Part shown: positions 34,110 to 43,355 of the stretch, in pieces
Layout of the letters: each line of letters starts with the position of its first letter
How positions within the stretch are numbered: position 1 is the stretch's first letter
Assembly: GCA_016458225.1 (NCBI GenBank)
Contig: JAEMGR010000001.1
Location: 124,001 to 188,000, forward strand
DNA from: Myxococcaceae bacterium JPH2
GTDB lineage: Bacteria; Myxococcota; Myxococcia; Myxococcales; Myxococcaceae
Length of the DNA stretch: 64,000 bases
Direction of reading: 5' to 3'
The notes under the pieces: model-generated
The model's database searches: none
Told to the model about the DNA's origin: nothing
The model's input: the letters and a program-made list of their open reading frames with translations, nothing else
Program-made: the position numbers and the translations under genes

Positions 34110-35363
34110 TCAGTAGCGCCGCACGACCACCAGCCCCACGCGGCCCGGGCTGACCTCCACCTCATGGGTGGTCACCCGCCCTCCGGAGGACACCTCGACC
34201 GTGTGCTTGCCGGCGGGGACTCGGAAGCGCGCCACCTGGAACTCGGCCGGCAGGGACAGCCAGGAGCGCAGGTCCGGCGCATTGCCCGCGTTGAGCAGGA
34301 GGAACGCCAGAATCCCCACTTCCTTGCTCTTGGTCAGCGCCCCGACACCCGCCGCCAGCCCCGCCTTCACCAGGGCCCCGGCCAGCTGCTTCGCCAGCAT
34401 CCGGCCAATGCGGTCGTTGAGGTGCACCTTGGCCACATCCGCCAGGGACGTCACCGTCACGGCCTTCGCGGACTGCTCCGCCAGCTTCACCTGGATGCGC
34501 GGCGGCCGTCCGCGGTCCCGGTACACGGGCACCTCGATGAGGTCGCCCGAGTCGCCGTAGTCGCGCGAGGTGGAGGTCTTCTCTGGAGACAGGCCCGCTT
34601 CCACCACCACCACGACCTGGGCCTCGTCCGGGGCCATGGGGGGATGGACGACGTTGGGGTGCTTCGCGGTCAGCTCCGCGTAGACGTCGTCGCGCCCGGT
34701 CTTCTTCGCCAGCCGCAGCAGCGGCTCCACGAGCGTGTCCAGCCGGGGCTCCAATTCGAGCGCCTTGGCGTAGTCGATGTAAGCCGCGTCCCAGTCGTGC
34801 TGGTCCTCCCAGAGCACGCCGCCCAAGTAGCGCGCGATGGCGAGCTGCTCATAGGGCTTCTTCTCATCGACAATCATCTTCTCCAGGCGCTCGTTGACCC
34901 GCCGCACCTCCACGAGCGCGTCCTCATCCCGGCCCAGCTCCGCGTAGTTCAGGGCCTGGAGGACGGAGATCATCAGCTTCTCGAAGTCCTCCCCCGAGTA
35001 GGCGCGCTGACGCTCGTTGCTCACGAGCGTCAGGGTCTCCTCGCGCACGGACACCGCATCCAGCTCACCGCTCAGCCGGTCCGCCTCCGTGAGCGCGGCG
35101 ATGCTGTCCGCCCAACGCCCGGAGGCGTGCAGCACCATGCCCTTGTCGAGGAGGAGCAGCAGCCGGTCCTGCGGCGGAGCGTGCTGCGCCTCGGTCTCCA
35201 GTGCGGTGAGCGCCCGGGCATAGTCCTCGGACTGGTACGCCACGCGAGAGACCTGCGTGCGCGCGACGTAGTCCGTGGCACAACCGCTCAGGAGCAGGAG
35301 GCTCGCGAACACGAGCGCCCCCCGCCCCAGCGGGCGCTGGCGAGTCCAGGGCAGTGAGTCCAT
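34110..35363 (-). CDS. COG3014-like TPR lipoprotein of the LpoB cluster
   Basis: 417 residues. A lipobox LLLSGC places the lipidated Cys at 28. Helical repeats follow (YQSEDYARALTALETEAQ, GRWADSIAALTEADRL, DEDALVEVRRVNERLEKM, DWDAAYIDYAKALELEPR). The C-terminal 200 residues include GDLIEVPVYRDRGRPPRIQVKL and end in beta strands. Uncharacterised lipoproteins of this type (COG3014) commonly sit next to LpoB-like genes, as here. Likely outer-membrane, facing the periplasm; function unknown. Confidence 0.8.
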   Translation of the reverse strand: MDSLPWTRQRPLGRGALVFASLLLLSGCATDYVARTQVSRVAYQSEDYARALTALETEAQHAPPQDRLLLLLDKGMVLHASGRWADSIAALTEADRLSGELDAVSVREETLTLVSNERQRAYSGEDFEKLMISVLQALNYAELGRDEDALVEVRRVNERLEKMIVDEKKPYEQLAIARYLGGVLWEDQHDWDAAYIDYAKALELEPRLDTLVEPLLRLAKKTGRDDVYAELTAKHPNVVHPPMAPDEAQVVVVVEAGLSPEKTSTSRDYGDSGDLIEVPVYRDRGRPPRIQVKLAEQSAKAVTVTSLADVAKVHLNDRIGRMLAKQLAGALVKAGLAAGVGALTKSKEVGILAFLLLNAGNAPDLRSWLSLPAEFQVARFRVPAGKHTVEVSSGGRVTTHEVEVSPGRVGLVVVRRY

Positions 35364-35380
35364 CGACGTGGTGGCTGGGG

Positions 35381-35992
35381 CTACCAGCTCACCCCCCGCT
35401 TCTCGAACTTCTTGCGGATCTGCTTCTCATCCGTCCAGGCGAGGGTGCCGGTGTGCACGTCGTTCAGCTTCGCCGTCATCTTGTAATAGACGAGCTTGTC
35501 GCGGCCGACCTCCTGGACGATGGAGGCCAGGTCGCCCGTCATCAGGAAGTCCACGGACGCCTGATGGCCCGGGCCCTTCGCCGCGTTCGGATCGACATAG
35601 CCGGACTGCTGATACTCGTACTCCTCGGCGATGTCCTGGCGGGCCTGCTGATCCACGATGGCGAAGCGCCCGGTCTGGGCCAGCGCCGTCTGGATCTTGT
35701 CCCCCAGCGACCGCATGTCGATGTGCTCGCTGGTGCTGTTCTTCAGCTTGCCCACCAGCACGATGGGCAGCGCCTGGCCCGGGGCGGGCGGCTGCACGAA
35801 GCGCGGCGAGTTGGCCAGGGACTCGGCCATCTTCTTCGCGATGAGCTGCAGGTCGTTCTCGTTGAAGCGATCCGACAGCATCTCGATGGTGTTGGGGTCC
35901 TCGTAGGTTCCACGCGTGAAGGCGCGCGGGCCGGCATAGCAGCCAGTCAGCGAGGCGGCGACGAGGGCGGACAACAGCAGACGGGTGTTCAT
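35381..35992 (-). CDS. LpoB-like penicillin-binding protein activator lipoprotein
   Basis: 203 residues from ATG 35992 with lipobox LTGC (C18). GTG 35998 is an alternative with a closer AGGAG. The LpoB/CsgG-like fold is visible: LPIVLVGKLKNSTSEHIDMRSLGDKIQTALAQTGRFAIVDQQARQDIAEEYEYQ and KLVYYKMTAKLNDVHTGTLAWTDEKQIRK. LpoB in E. coli is an outer-membrane lipoprotein that stimulates the peptidoglycan synthase PBP1b. Myxobacterial homologues lie in the same position before COG3014-like genes; the partner here is not shown. Clear lipoprotein and domain, function inferred. Confidence 0.88.
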   Translation of the reverse strand: MNTRLLLSALVAASLTGCYAGPRAFTRGTYEDPNTIEMLSDRFNENDLQLIAKKMAESLANSPRFVQPPAPGQALPIVLVGKLKNSTSEHIDMRSLGDKIQTALAQTGRFAIVDQQARQDIAEEYEYQQSGYVDPNAAKGPGHQASVDFLMTGDLASIVQEVGRDKLVYYKMTAKLNDVHTGTLAWTDEKQIRKKFEKRGVSW

Positions 35993-36005
35993 GGGCACGT
36001 GACTC

Positions 36006-36836
36006 CTAGTTCCATTCGCATTCGAAACGGCTGCCCTCGAAGTTCCACTTGTACGAGAGCACCGCGTCGCGGCGGTAGCCGGCCGTCAGCCGGCAGAGGC
36101 TCTGCAACGAACCTCGCGGATAGTCGAAGGTGTACGTCTGCGACTTCGCGCGCTCGGCAGGGGTGAGCTGGGACGGATGGGTGAGCGTGGGATTGGCGCT
36201 GGCGGCCACCATCACCCGGTGCGGGCCATACGTCTTGAGCGGCACGTTGCCCGCGAGCTGGATGCGGCGCACGGTGTGCGCGATGAGAATGTCGCTGCGG
36301 TCCACCATCGTCTCGTGCGAGTTCTGCCGCTGGAGCAGCTCGGGGAGGTTGGCGGTGAACACGCGGGTGAGGTCCCCGTCATCCACGAAGAAGTAGAGGA
36401 ACGCCTCGCGCGCGGTGCGGCCCTCGCCCGTGAAGTCGAGGGTGACCAGCAGGTTGAGCGCCCGATTGGGCGGCAGCGCGTGGAGCGACACCGCGGCCAG
36501 GACGTTCTTGTCCACGCCCGCCTTCTTCATGCGGATGAGGCCGTCCGCGCTCGCGTCGCAGGCGCAGCGGCGCTCTTCAATCATCTTCACGAGCTGGGCG
36601 GGCTCGAAGCCCGCCTGGGACAGCTTCGTCAGCTCCTCGTCCGAGAGGGGCAGTTGCTCCGAGCGCTCGTAGATGCGCGGCAGCTGGTTCGGGTCCCACT
36701 GGATGATGTTGTAGGTCTGCACGTCCCCGGTGGGGAACGGCAGGGCCGGCTGCGGTCCTCCCCGCGCGGCGGGAGTGGCACGGGGAGCCTGGCCGGCGGC
36801 CAGCGCGAGGGTGGCGGCGAGGAGGTGGGCGATCAT
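36006..36836 (-). CDS. Secreted protein of unknown function in the LpoB cluster
   Basis: 276 residues, signal peptide about 1-15 (HLLAATLALAAG). Not recognised. Residues 60-120 contain two helical units, SDEELTKLSQAGFEPAQLVKMIEERRC and ADGLIRMKKAGVDKNVLAAV, which resemble the short helix pair seen in several periplasmic proteins. The rest is beta-rich. Its end lies 13 nt before the LpoB-like gene and its start 4 nt after the next gene, so it belongs to the envelope operon. Confidence 0.7.
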   Translation of the reverse strand: MIAHLLAATLALAAGQAPRATPAARGGPQPALPFPTGDVQTYNIIQWDPNQLPRIYERSEQLPLSDEELTKLSQAGFEPAQLVKMIEERRCACDASADGLIRMKKAGVDKNVLAAVSLHALPPNRALNLLVTLDFTGEGRTAREAFLYFFVDDGDLTRVFTANLPELLQRQNSHETMVDRSDILIAHTVRRIQLAGNVPLKTYGPHRVMVAASANPTLTHPSQLTPAERAKSQTYTFDYPRGSLQSLCRLTAGYRRDAVLSYKWNFEGSRFECEWN

Positions 36837-36840
36837 GGCG

Positions 36841-37404
36841 TTAGAACCGGTATCCGACGTTCATGTACAGCCGGTGGGTGACGCCGTCGCCGCCGATGGG
36901 GATGTCCGGGGAGTAGTGCAGCCCGAGCACGATGCGGTCCGCGTCTCCGAGGAGGAACTCGGCGCCGACCTGGGGCGAGATGCCGAAGCGCAGGCCGTCT
37001 CCCTTGGGGCTCACGATGGCGCCCGCCTTGAGGCCCGCCGTGAAGGTCAGGGGCCAGCCCCAGGTGCGGAACGTGGGGCCAATCATCCCGATGAAGCGCC
37101 CGCCGTCGAAGACGTAGGCCGCGCTCGCATCGAGCTGGTACCAGTCATCGCCCCAGAGCGACAGCGTGGCGCCGATGAAGAGCGGCGGACCCTCGGGAGC
37201 GCCCCGAGGGGGCTCCACCGAGTTGATGGCCGCGCCCCAGTCCAGCTGGAGGGAAAGACCGCGGCGGTTGTCACCGTACCCGCCCTTGCCGTACTCGGAC
37301 TCCTCGGGCCCGTCGGTCCGGCCGCGGGACTGGGCCCCGGCGGTCAGTGGCACGGCGGCGGCCAGCAGCGCGAGGGCTCCGCACAACCTGGCATGACGCT
37401 TCAT
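36841..37404 (-). CDS. Predicted outer-membrane beta-barrel protein
   Basis: 187 residues from ATG 37404. Signal peptide (LCGALALLAAAVPLTAGAQS), then alternating beta segments (LSLQLDWGAAINSV, LFIGATLSLWGDDWYQLDASAAYVFDG, RFGISPQVGAEFLLGD, RIVLGLHYSPDIPIG). It ends in a C-terminal aromatic YMNVGYRF, the usual outer-membrane insertion signal. First gene of the envelope operon. Family not identified. Confidence 0.75.
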   Translation of the reverse strand: MKRHARLCGALALLAAAVPLTAGAQSRGRTDGPEESEYGKGGYGDNRRGLSLQLDWGAAINSVEPPRGAPEGPPLFIGATLSLWGDDWYQLDASAAYVFDGGRFIGMIGPTFRTWGWPLTFTAGLKAGAIVSPKGDGLRFGISPQVGAEFLLGDADRIVLGLHYSPDIPIGGDGVTHRLYMNVGYRF

Positions 37405-37526
37405 CTCTTGGACTCCCGAAGCAGTGGGTGCGACTTCACGGCGCGCATGGACGGCGCGGCACGGCGGGATATTCAACGCGCCGCGAACAAGGGCGCAAGC
37501 GGCTCGTGCACGCCCTGCCCCTCCCG

Positions 37527-39155
37527 TCAGTCCCGAGGCCCCGCCGAGGGAGGCACCGGCGCCGGCTCAGGGAGCGGCTGGGCGGGCCGCGTCTCGGTGC
37601 GCGTGGTGGGCAGCCACTGTGGCCGGGAGCGCAGGTAGACGACCATCCGCTCTCGGACCAGGAAGCGCAGCTCGCTCACCCGGTCCGGATTGGCCGCGCT
37701 GACGAGCGCGCGGATGGTCAGCGTCTTGTCCTGCACCTCCAGCACCACCAGCGTCTGCACGCGGCCGTCCCACACGTGCCGCGCCTCGTTCTCCAGGATG
37801 CGCCGCAACTCCACCCGCAGCGCATCAATGTCCGCGTAATAATCCACCTGGAGCGTGACGACGCCCAGCATCTCGGGGGACGCCTTGCTCCAGTTCTGGA
37901 AGGGCTTGTCGAGGAACTGGGTGATGGGGATGACCATGCGCCGTTGGTCCCAGATGCGGAGGACGACGTAGGTCAGGGTGATTTCCTCCACGGTGCCGAA
38001 CTCACCCTCGATGACGACCTGGTCCCCGATACGGATGGGCTGGGTGATGGAGAGCTGGATGCCGGCCAGCAGCGTGGAGATGGACTTCTGCGCCGCCAGA
38101 CCGATGACGAGGCCGGCGATTCCGGCGGAGGCCAGCAGCGAGACGCCGACGTTGCGCACCACCTCGAACTGCATGAGCAGCAGCGCTGCTCCCACCACGT
38201 AGGTGGCGACCTCGAAGACACGGCGCAGCACGGCCAGTTGCGTGCGCAGCGAGCGGGCCCGCCCCACGTCGCCGGTCTCCGACGTCACGCGCCCCTGCAC
38301 GAAGTCCTCCGACACGCGCAGGAAGCGAAGGATGAACCACGCGACGGCGATGATGACGAGCGAGTAGCTCACCCGGTCGCACAGCAACTGGACCGGGCGC
38401 GGCAACAAGAGGAAGGACGTGCCCACCGCCAGCAGGCCCGCGAAGAACGGCAGCCGCAGCGGACCTGCGCCCGCGGCCACCAGCTCGTCATCCCACTCGA
38501 TGCGCGTCCAGCGAGCCACCCGCAGCCCCAGCGCGAGCACCAATCGCTCCAGCACCAACGACAGCGCCAGGCCGCCCAGCACCGTCACCAACAACCCCAA
38601 CCACTGCCATGGCTCGAGCCCCAGCCAGGTGCCCTCGAAGAACAGCGGCGGCAAGGTCTCGGCGAACAGCGGGCCGTATTCATCGAACAGCGCGTCCACT
38701 GTCTTCACGGTGGATTCACTGAACACCCAGACGGGCCCGACATCCGACGCCACGCGCTGGAGGCGAATGGGAACCGTGGCGCCCTTCAGCGGCAGCGCGC
38801 CCAGCGAGTCGAAGCGTGGGTCCGCGGGGTCCCCTTCCGGAGCCTTGGACAGGCTGGACAGGTCCACCGGCAGCTTGCGGTCCAGCACGAACTTCAGCCG
38901 GCGGGCGAGCTGGAAGCCGCGCGTGGACTGCTCGGTCCGGGGCAGGAAGTCGAGGTCCAGGTAGAAGGCGGCCCGGGTGTAGTCGCCCCGGTGCGCGGCC
39001 TCCAGGAAGCCCTGCACGGCGTCATGGGGGTTCTGCCGCTCGACTCCGGTGGGCACAGCCCCCAGGCCGGCATCGAGCGCCCCGGCGCGGAAAGCCCACG
39101 CCAAGGTCCACGCGACGAGGAGGGCCGCCAAGCCCGTGCGGGAACGGTGCGTCAT
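37527..39155 (-). CDS. MscS family mechanosensitive channel
   Basis: 542 residues. A signal peptide and an extracytoplasmic N-terminal domain (residues 30-170) are followed by several helices. The pore helix is in SAGIAGLVIGLAAQKSISTLLAGIQLSITQ, and the beta domain in RIGDQVVIEGEFGTVEEITLTYVVLRIWDQRRMVIP, the MscS signature. A C-terminal alpha/beta part and a Pro-rich tail finish it. Probably releases osmolytes on hypo-osmotic stress. Confidence 0.95.
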   Translation of the reverse strand: MTHRSRTGLAALLVAWTLAWAFRAGALDAGLGAVPTGVERQNPHDAVQGFLEAAHRGDYTRAAFYLDLDFLPRTEQSTRGFQLARRLKFVLDRKLPVDLSSLSKAPEGDPADPRFDSLGALPLKGATVPIRLQRVASDVGPVWVFSESTVKTVDALFDEYGPLFAETLPPLFFEGTWLGLEPWQWLGLLVTVLGGLALSLVLERLVLALGLRVARWTRIEWDDELVAAGAGPLRLPFFAGLLAVGTSFLLLPRPVQLLCDRVSYSLVIIAVAWFILRFLRVSEDFVQGRVTSETGDVGRARSLRTQLAVLRRVFEVATYVVGAALLLMQFEVVRNVGVSLLASAGIAGLVIGLAAQKSISTLLAGIQLSITQPIRIGDQVVIEGEFGTVEEITLTYVVLRIWDQRRMVIPITQFLDKPFQNWSKASPEMLGVVTLQVDYYADIDALRVELRRILENEARHVWDGRVQTLVVLEVQDKTLTIRALVSAANPDRVSELRFLVRERMVVYLRSRPQWLPTTRTETRPAQPLPEPAPVPPSAGPRD

Positions 39156-39237
39156 GACGAACTTCCTTACTCCTTTTCACCTGTCTTGCCTGTCAAAGAT
39201 GGCGCTGCTCCCACCAGGGGCGGCCAGGCGGACGGGA

Positions 39238-39268
39238 AAGACATTGGTGCACCGGGTTTCGGTAGGCT
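39238..39268 (+). promoter_or_regulatory. Putative promoter of the receiver gene (AAGACA-N19-TAGGCT)
   Basis: AAGACA (39238-39243), 19 bp, TAGGCT (39263-39268), with 26 bases before GTG 39295. It is the third instance of the TAGGCT arrangement. An overlapping alternative (TTGGTG-N18-TAGAAC) exists, so the exact start is uncertain. Confidence 0.35.
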
Positions 39269-39294
39269 AGAACCCGAGGGCAAGGAAGGGTGCC

Positions 39295-39678
39295 GTGTCC
39301 GAGAAGCGAAGAATCCTCCTGATTGACGACAGCGAGATAACCCTCGCGATGGAGAAGGCCGTCCTCGAGGCGCGGGGCTACGAGGTCGTCGCCACGTCGA
39401 CCCTGATGGAGTTCGAGAAGACGCTGCAGAGCTGGCGCCCGGACCTCATCCTCACGGACATCCACATGCCCGAGGCCAAGGGCACGGACATCTGCCGCAC
39501 CCTCAAGAACGAATACGGCACGCAGGACATCCCCATCGTCCTGTTCTCCAGCCTCCCCGATGACGAGCTGTCCAAGCTGGCCGAGCAGGTCGGCGCGGAT
39601 GGCTCGCTGTCCAAGGTGAATGGCCTGGAGGCGATGGGCGAGAAGATTGACGAACTGGTGCAGAGCATCCTCTGGTGA
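39295..39678 (+). CDS. Receiver-only response regulator
   Basis: 127 residues from GTG with GGAAGGG just upstream. A single receiver domain: D11-D12 acidic pair, phosphorylation site D55 (LILTDIHMPEAKGTDICRTL), S85-S86, K107. No output domain. Its stop overlaps the cytochrome gene's start (TGATG), so they are probably co-expressed, an unusual pairing. Confidence 0.92.
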   Translation: MSEKRRILLIDDSEITLAMEKAVLEARGYEVVATSTLMEFEKTLQSWRPDLILTDIHMPEAKGTDICRTLKNEYGTQDIPIVLFSSLPDDELSKLAEQVGADGSLSKVNGLEAMGEKIDELVQSILW

Positions 39679-41237
39679 TGCGCGCCTCGGTCCTCGCGGC
39701 GCTGCTGCTCGCGGTGCTTCCGGCCTGCACGCGCAAGGAACCGAAGCCCACCGAGTCCGAACCCAAGAGCACCGCGCCCGCCCGCGACGCGACCGGGGCC
39801 ATCCTCTTCCTGTCCGCGGACATGCGGGGCTATCTGGGGCCCTGCGGGTGCAGTGAGAACATGCGCGGCGGTATCGGTCGCGCGGCCCAGCAGATCCTGG
39901 ACGCGCGCGCGGGCTCCCTCCCGGTCCTCTACGTGGACGGAGGCGACAGCCTCTTCGGCGAGCCCTCGTTCCCTCCGGGACAGGTGCCCCAGGAAGAGCG
40001 CAAGGCGCGCGCGCTGGCGGAGGCCATGAAGCTGATGGGCCTGTCCGTGCGCGCGGTGGGCGAACTCGATGACGCGCGCGGCGCGGCCTTCCGTCAATCG
40101 CTGCACCTGCCCGAGCTGCCGGCCGGACAGGTGAAGCTGCTCGACGCTGGGGCTCGGAAGGTGGGCGTGGTGTCCGCGACCTCCGCGGAGCAGTTGGTGG
40201 CGTTGAGTGCCCGCGCTCGCGGCGAGGGAGCGGACTTCGTGGTGGGCCTGCTGCACACCACCCTGGAGGTCGCCCAGGCCGCGGCGGAGCAGCCCGGGCT
40301 CGTGGCGAACGTTGTCGTGGCCACGCACACGGCTTCGGAGTTCAGCGGCGAGGAGAACAAGCGCGTGCGCGCCGCCGTGCCCGTGGTGGCGCTCCAGAGC
40401 AAGGGCCGCTCACTGCTGCGCATCGACCTCACGTATGCGCCCACGCGCGGGCCCTTCACTCCGCTGCACTCGCAGGACGACACGGACCGCGAGGTATCCG
40501 CGCTGGAGCAGCGGATGGCGCTGTTGGACAAGGACATCAACCTGCCCGGCGTGGATCCACGATTGAAGGCGCTCAAGCAGGCCAAGCGCGATGAGCTGGC
40601 GCAGCGCAAGCAGGCCCTGCTCACTGCGCCGCCCATCCCCAGCGCCGAGGGCAACGGCTTCACGCTGCGCTTCCTGCCGCTGGACCCGAGCCTCCCCACC
40701 GCGCCCACCGCGCAGGCCCTGGTGACGACCTACGACTCGGACGTGGGGAAGATGAACCTCGCCTGGGCGAAGGAGCACGGCGAGGAGTGCCCCGCGCCGC
40801 AGCAAGGCCAGGCCGCGTTCGTCGGCACCCAGACGTGCCGCGAGTGCCACGTGGAGGCCTACGCCGTCTGGGAGAAGACCCTGCACAGCCACGCGTGGGG
40901 GACGCTGGAGCAGGCGGGCAAGCAGTACCACCTGAACTGCGTGGGCTGTCATGTCACGGGCTGGCAGCGCCCTGGCGGCGTGTGCCGACTCGACAAGGTG
41001 ATGGGCCGCGAGAACGTGGGCTGCGAGAGCTGCCACGGTCCTGGCTCGCTGCACGTGGAGAATCCGGGGCCCACCACCATCGTGGCCACGCCGGGACGCG
41101 AGACGTGCCTCACCTGCCACAACCCGGAGAACTCGCCGCACTTCGACTTCGCCACGTACCTGCCGCGCATCCTGGGCCCGGGACACGGAAAGCCCCTGGA
41201 CGTCGGCCAGCCAGCGAAGCGCCCGTCCACGCCCTGA
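39678..41237 (+). CDS. Lipoprotein with UshA/metallophosphatase-like domain fused to tetraheme cytochrome c
   Basis: 519 residues. Lipobox LLAVLPAC (C17). Residues 40-350 match the fold of 5'-nucleotidase-like metallophosphatases but lack most metal ligands; a CGC motif (56-58) in YLGPCGCSENMRGG is conserved in related cytochrome fusions. Residues 380-519 hold four CxxCH heme sites: CRECH 387-391, CVGCH 421-425, CESCH 449-453, CLTCH 477-481, as in cytochrome c554-type proteins. Likely a periplasmic or outer-membrane electron carrier. The physiological donor is not visible here. ATG 39678 overlaps the receiver stop; GTG 39675 is an alternative. Confidence 0.88.
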   Translation: MRASVLAALLLAVLPACTRKEPKPTESEPKSTAPARDATGAILFLSADMRGYLGPCGCSENMRGGIGRAAQQILDARAGSLPVLYVDGGDSLFGEPSFPPGQVPQEERKARALAEAMKLMGLSVRAVGELDDARGAAFRQSLHLPELPAGQVKLLDAGARKVGVVSATSAEQLVALSARARGEGADFVVGLLHTTLEVAQAAAEQPGLVANVVVATHTASEFSGEENKRVRAAVPVVALQSKGRSLLRIDLTYAPTRGPFTPLHSQDDTDREVSALEQRMALLDKDINLPGVDPRLKALKQAKRDELAQRKQALLTAPPIPSAEGNGFTLRFLPLDPSLPTAPTAQALVTTYDSDVGKMNLAWAKEHGEECPAPQQGQAAFVGTQTCRECHVEAYAVWEKTLHSHAWGTLEQAGKQYHLNCVGCHVTGWQRPGGVCRLDKVMGRENVGCESCHGPGSLHVENPGPTTIVATPGRETCLTCHNPENSPHFDFATYLPRILGPGHGKPLDVGQPAKRPSTP

Positions 41238-41289
41238 CGCCTGCGCACACGGAGCGTCCGCACCCCAGGCATACCCGGCGACTCGTAGT

Positions 41290-41317
41290 TTGACTGTCAA
41301 GAAAAAGCGCGAATACT
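41290..41317 (+). promoter_or_regulatory. Sigma-70-like promoter of the transglycosylase gene
   Basis: TTGACT (41290-41295), 16-bp spacer, AATACT (41312-41317) in an unusually A-rich stretch, 42 bases before ATG 41360. The -35 matches consensus in five of six bases, the -10 in four of six. Confidence 0.5.
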
Positions 41318-41359
41318 GCGGCCTTCGCCTGCTTCTAGGCCCTTATTCTCAGCGCTCTC

Positions 41360-43288
41360 ATGTCGCCTCTCTGCCTGCTCATGCTCGCCCTGGCCTCGGT
41401 TCCTCCCTTGGAGGCCGGAGCGCCGTTACCGCCTCCGGGCCCGCACGCGGTGGAGGCGCCCGCCGTGGCCGCACCGCAGGCGGAGGAGCTGGACCCCGAA
41501 TCCGCGAGCGAGAGCGAAGAGGTCGAGTCCGAGTCCGCGGAGATGGAAGAGCTGCGCGCGTTGGAAGGCGCCTCGCTGGATCCAGGCGCGCGTCCGAGCG
41601 CCGAGGTGATGCAGTCCCTGCGCCGGCTGGGCCTGGCCAACCCGCTGCGCATGCGGATGCTGGACGCGTTGGAGGAGGCCACCTTCCGCGAGGACGACAC
41701 GCCTCCGGACCTGCCGCTCATCACCGACCTCTCGCGCTTCGACGTCGGGCAGGTGAAGGACCGCTACGACATCCCGGTGGAGATGCAGCCGCTGGTGGCG
41801 CAGTACATCGAGTTCTTCCAGGGCCCGGGCCGGCGTTGGTTCTGCAAGTGGATGTCTCGCTCCACGCGTTACCTGCCGGTGATGCAGCCCATCCTGGAGA
41901 AGGAGGGCCTGCCGCGGGACCTCGTGTACCTGTCGATGATCGAGAGCGGCTTCTCGACCAATGCCTACTCGTGGGCGCACGCGGCGGGGCCGTGGCAGTT
42001 CATCTCCAGCACGGGCAAGCAGTACGGCCTGCGCCAGGACTTCTGGGTGGATGAGCGCCGGGACCCCGTCAAGGCCACGCGCGCGGCGGCGCAGTACCTG
42101 AAGGACCTCTACGGCGAGCTGGGCCACTGGTACCTGGCGTGGGCCGGCTACAACACGGGCTCCGGGCGCGTGCGCCGGATGATGGAGCGCCTGGGCACGA
42201 ACGACTTCTGGGCCATCTCCGAGGAGAAGGGCCTGGCGAAGGAGACGAAGCACTACGTGCCCAAGCTCATCGCCGCGGCGCTCGTCGCGAAGAACCCCAC
42301 CGCGTTCGGCTTCTCTGAGGAGGAGTTCGAGTACGAGTCCGCGCTGGAGTACGACGAGGTGAAGCTGCCGGACGCCACGGACCTGGACGTGGTGGCGCGC
42401 GCCGCGGGCGTGAGCGTGAAGGACGTGCAGGACCTCAACCCTGAGCTGCGCCGCTGGTGCACGCCGCCCACGAGCACGAAGCAGCCCTACATGCTCCGGC
42501 TCCCCAAGGGCACCGGGCCTCGCTTCGCGGAGAACATCCAGCGGCTGTCGCCCATCGAGCGCCTGACGTATCGCGTGCACAAGGTGAAGCGCGGCGACAC
42601 GCTGTCTCAAATCGCCTTGAAGTACGGCAGCGCGCCCGAGGCCATCCTGCAGATGAATCGGCTGAAGGGCATGCGCACCCTGAAGCTCAACACGGAGCTG
42701 GTGATTCCCGTCCCCACGGGCCGAGGCGGAAGTGGCGACGCGGGCGGCGCGCTGGCCAACAAGGTGGCTCAAGCGCGGCGCAGCGGCGTGGTGGCGACGC
42801 GGCCCGAGGACGAGGTGCCCGCCGGTACGCCCAAGGGTCCCGTCGCCGTGGGCCCCATGAAGACCGAGACCATCAACGGCAAGTCCCGCGTGACGTACGG
42901 CGTGGCGGACGGCGACAGCCTCTGGCTCATCGCCAACCGCTTCCAGGTGTCGGTGGACGACCTGAAGAAGTGGAACAACCTGCCGCGTCGCAACCGGACG
43001 CTGTCCGTGGGCACCCAGCTCTACATCTGGTCCCCGCAGGCCCAGCCCCAGGGCACGACCGTGGCGAAGGCCGCCACGAGCACGGGCACCGTCGTGGTGG
43101 CGTCCAACGTGGCCAGCCAGGCGCCTCAGAACGGCAACAAGAAGGTGCACACGCTCGCCGAGGGCGAGACGCTCTGGTCCGTGTCGCAGCGGTACGGCGT
43201 GACGGTGGAGGACATCATGCGGTGGAACCACATCAAGGACCACCGCACGGTGCCCACCGGGAAGCTGCTGCACTTGAGCGCGGAGTAG
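41360..43288 (+). CDS. MltD-like lytic transglycosylase with three LysM domains
   Basis: 642 residues. N-terminal hydrophobic leader (about 1-20), a Glu-rich linker, then a family 1 lytic transglycosylase domain: catalytic E195 in YLSMIESGFSTNAYSWAHAAGPWQFI and AWAGYNTGSGRV (YNxGxG). Three LysM peptidoglycan-binding motifs follow near 403-450, 511-557 and 595-640. Cleaves glycan strands by forming 1,6-anhydromuramic ends. Length and layout match MltD, with one extra LysM. A promoter lies 42 nt upstream; the downstream L,D-transpeptidase may be co-regulated. Confidence 0.94.
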   Translation: MSPLCLLMLALASVPPLEAGAPLPPPGPHAVEAPAVAAPQAEELDPESASESEEVESESAEMEELRALEGASLDPGARPSAEVMQSLRRLGLANPLRMRMLDALEEATFREDDTPPDLPLITDLSRFDVGQVKDRYDIPVEMQPLVAQYIEFFQGPGRRWFCKWMSRSTRYLPVMQPILEKEGLPRDLVYLSMIESGFSTNAYSWAHAAGPWQFISSTGKQYGLRQDFWVDERRDPVKATRAAAQYLKDLYGELGHWYLAWAGYNTGSGRVRRMMERLGTNDFWAISEEKGLAKETKHYVPKLIAAALVAKNPTAFGFSEEEFEYESALEYDEVKLPDATDLDVVARAAGVSVKDVQDLNPELRRWCTPPTSTKQPYMLRLPKGTGPRFAENIQRLSPIERLTYRVHKVKRGDTLSQIALKYGSAPEAILQMNRLKGMRTLKLNTELVIPVPTGRGGSGDAGGALANKVAQARRSGVVATRPEDEVPAGTPKGPVAVGPMKTETINGKSRVTYGVADGDSLWLIANRFQVSVDDLKKWNNLPRRNRTLSVGTQLYIWSPQAQPQGTTVAKAATSTGTVVVASNVASQAPQNGNKKVHTLAEGETLWSVSQRYGVTVEDIMRWNHIKDHRTVPTGKLLHLSAE

Positions 43289-43304
43289 GCAGCGCGGCGA
43301 GACA

Positions 43305-43338
43305 GGACGTGGTTCAGCGCCGAGGCTGGGTCACGTCC
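43305..43338 (+). promoter_or_regulatory. Inverted repeat before the L,D-transpeptidase gene
   Basis: GGACGTG (43305-43311) and CACGTCC (43332-43338) form a perfect 7-bp inverted repeat with 20 bp between arms. It could be an operator or a weak terminator between the transglycosylase and the transpeptidase. Confidence 0.3.
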
Positions 43339-43355
43339 TTGCAGTGGGCGGGGGC

